From the NCBI GenBank assembly GCA_018241455.1, contig JAFEDW010000124.1:1-6193 (forward strand): a stretch of DNA of 6,193 nucleotides. The letters are read 5' to 3'. Shown here one piece after another: positions 5,777 to 6,193 of the stretch. The position numbers were made by a program, and so were the translations under genes. The notes beneath the pieces were generated by a model. That model made no database searches, was not told the DNA's origin, and worked only from the letters and a program-made list of their open reading frames with translations. The first letter of the stretch is position 1. Every line of letters begins with the position of its first letter. This DNA comes from Pseudomonadota bacterium. GTDB lineage: Bacteria > Pseudomonadota > Gammaproteobacteria > Steroidobacterales > Steroidobacteraceae.

Positions 5777-6193
5777 TTATATATCCATGCACGCGCGCGC
5801 GGCCCCGCATCCCAACAGCGCTTCGATCTCGGCCGCGGAATAGCCGCAATCCTCGAGCACGCTGCGGGTGTCGGCGCCCAGCTGCGGCGGCGGCTCATCG
5901 GGCAGCGAGGGAATTCCGCCGAACTCGATCGGTTGCGGCAATTTGCGCTTGATGAAGCCGGGGTAGCGCGGACCGACGTCGAAGAAGCCGACGTCGGCGA
6001 GATGCGGATCGTCCAAAAGGTCCTCGAGCGAATTGACGCGCGAACACGGCACGTCGAGCCGCGCGAGCGCCTCGAGCCAGCCGGCGGAATCGCGCTGCGG
6101 CAGCACCGCGGCAATGGTGGCGTAGAGACTGTCGATGTGCTCGTGGCGGCCGCTGGCGCTCGCGAACCAGGGTTCGCGCGTCACATCCTCGCG
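5777..6193 (-). CDS. CaiB/BaiF family III CoA-transferase, C-terminal part (cut by right edge)
   Basis: The last 138 codons of a class III CoA-transferase, which moves CoA between an acyl-CoA and a carboxylic acid; full proteins have about 380-420 residues. The frame stays open to the right edge (Arg-Glu-Asp-Val before the first visible GTG), so the GTG at 6184 is not the start. Recognisable family landmarks are the helix HIDSLYATIAAVL, the WLEALARLDVPCSRVNSLEDLL block, DPHLADVGFF, a PQPIEFGGIPSLP stretch, and the closing QLGADTRSVLEDCGYSAAEIEALL. The catalytic Asp lies in the missing N-terminal half, so activity and substrate cannot be judged. It ends in TAA, 198 bases before the receptor gene, and probably belongs to a separate acyl-CoA metabolism unit, though no terminator is visible between them. 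Confidence 0.92.
   Translation of the reverse strand, partial: REDVTREPWFASASGRHEHIDSLYATIAAVLPQRDSAGWLEALARLDVPCSRVNSLEDLLDDPHLADVGFFDVGPRYPGFIKRKLPQPIEFGGIPSLPDEPPPQLGADTRSVLEDCGYSAAEIEALLGCGAARACMDI

Noticed and set aside
5575..6114. 179-codon minus-strand frame spanning the CoA-transferase end and the leader
   Set aside because: Arg/Ser-rich out-of-frame reading of the CoA-transferase. The short hydrophobic run in the gap (about 5725-5790) has no supporting start or family match.

Overview
The window is GC-rich and tightly packed, and every supported gene lies on the minus strand. GC-rich codon use, a TonB-dependent outer-membrane receptor and signal peptides on exported proteins indicate a high-GC Gram-negative proteobacterium. 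A gammaproteobacterium of the Xanthomonadales/Nevskiales/Steroidobacter kind would fit, but the sequence alone does not fix the genus.

Layout in the direction of transcription, from the right edge leftward: (1) 6193-5777, the C-terminal end of a CaiB/BaiF family III CoA-transferase, cut by the window edge. (2) 5776-5579, a 198-base non-coding gap holding the leader and probably the promoter of the next unit. (3) 5578-3491, a complete TonB-dependent siderophore-type receptor. (4) 3490-3444, a short intercistronic stretch with a perfect 9-bp hairpin and a 15-codon open frame running through it. (5) 3443-2277, an exported HSL-type (family IV) esterase. (6) 2226-1612, a PaiB-like FMN-binding protein. 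(7) 1618-515, a PepSY-associated transmembrane protein resembling FoxB/PiuB siderophore reductases. (8) 518 to the left edge, the N-terminal 172 codons of an NCS1 (cytosine/purine/hydantoin-type) permease.

Genes 3 to 8 look like one operon. The gaps are 47 and 50 bases, followed by a 7-base and a 4-base (ATGA) overlap. The proteins can be ordered as a route across the envelope: outer-membrane uptake of a ferric chelate, possible ester cleavage after export, inner-membrane reduction by a haem-binding PepSY protein, a cytosolic flavoprotein that might supply electrons, and an inner-membrane permease for a small heterocyclic compound. The receptor and PepSY pairing is a known siderophore context. 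The esterase and the NCS1 permease are the unusual parts, and suggest that the chelator or a breakdown product of it is also consumed. This pathway is inference; each family assignment rests on visible motifs. No RNA genes, insertion sequences, CRISPR arrays or plus-strand genes were found.
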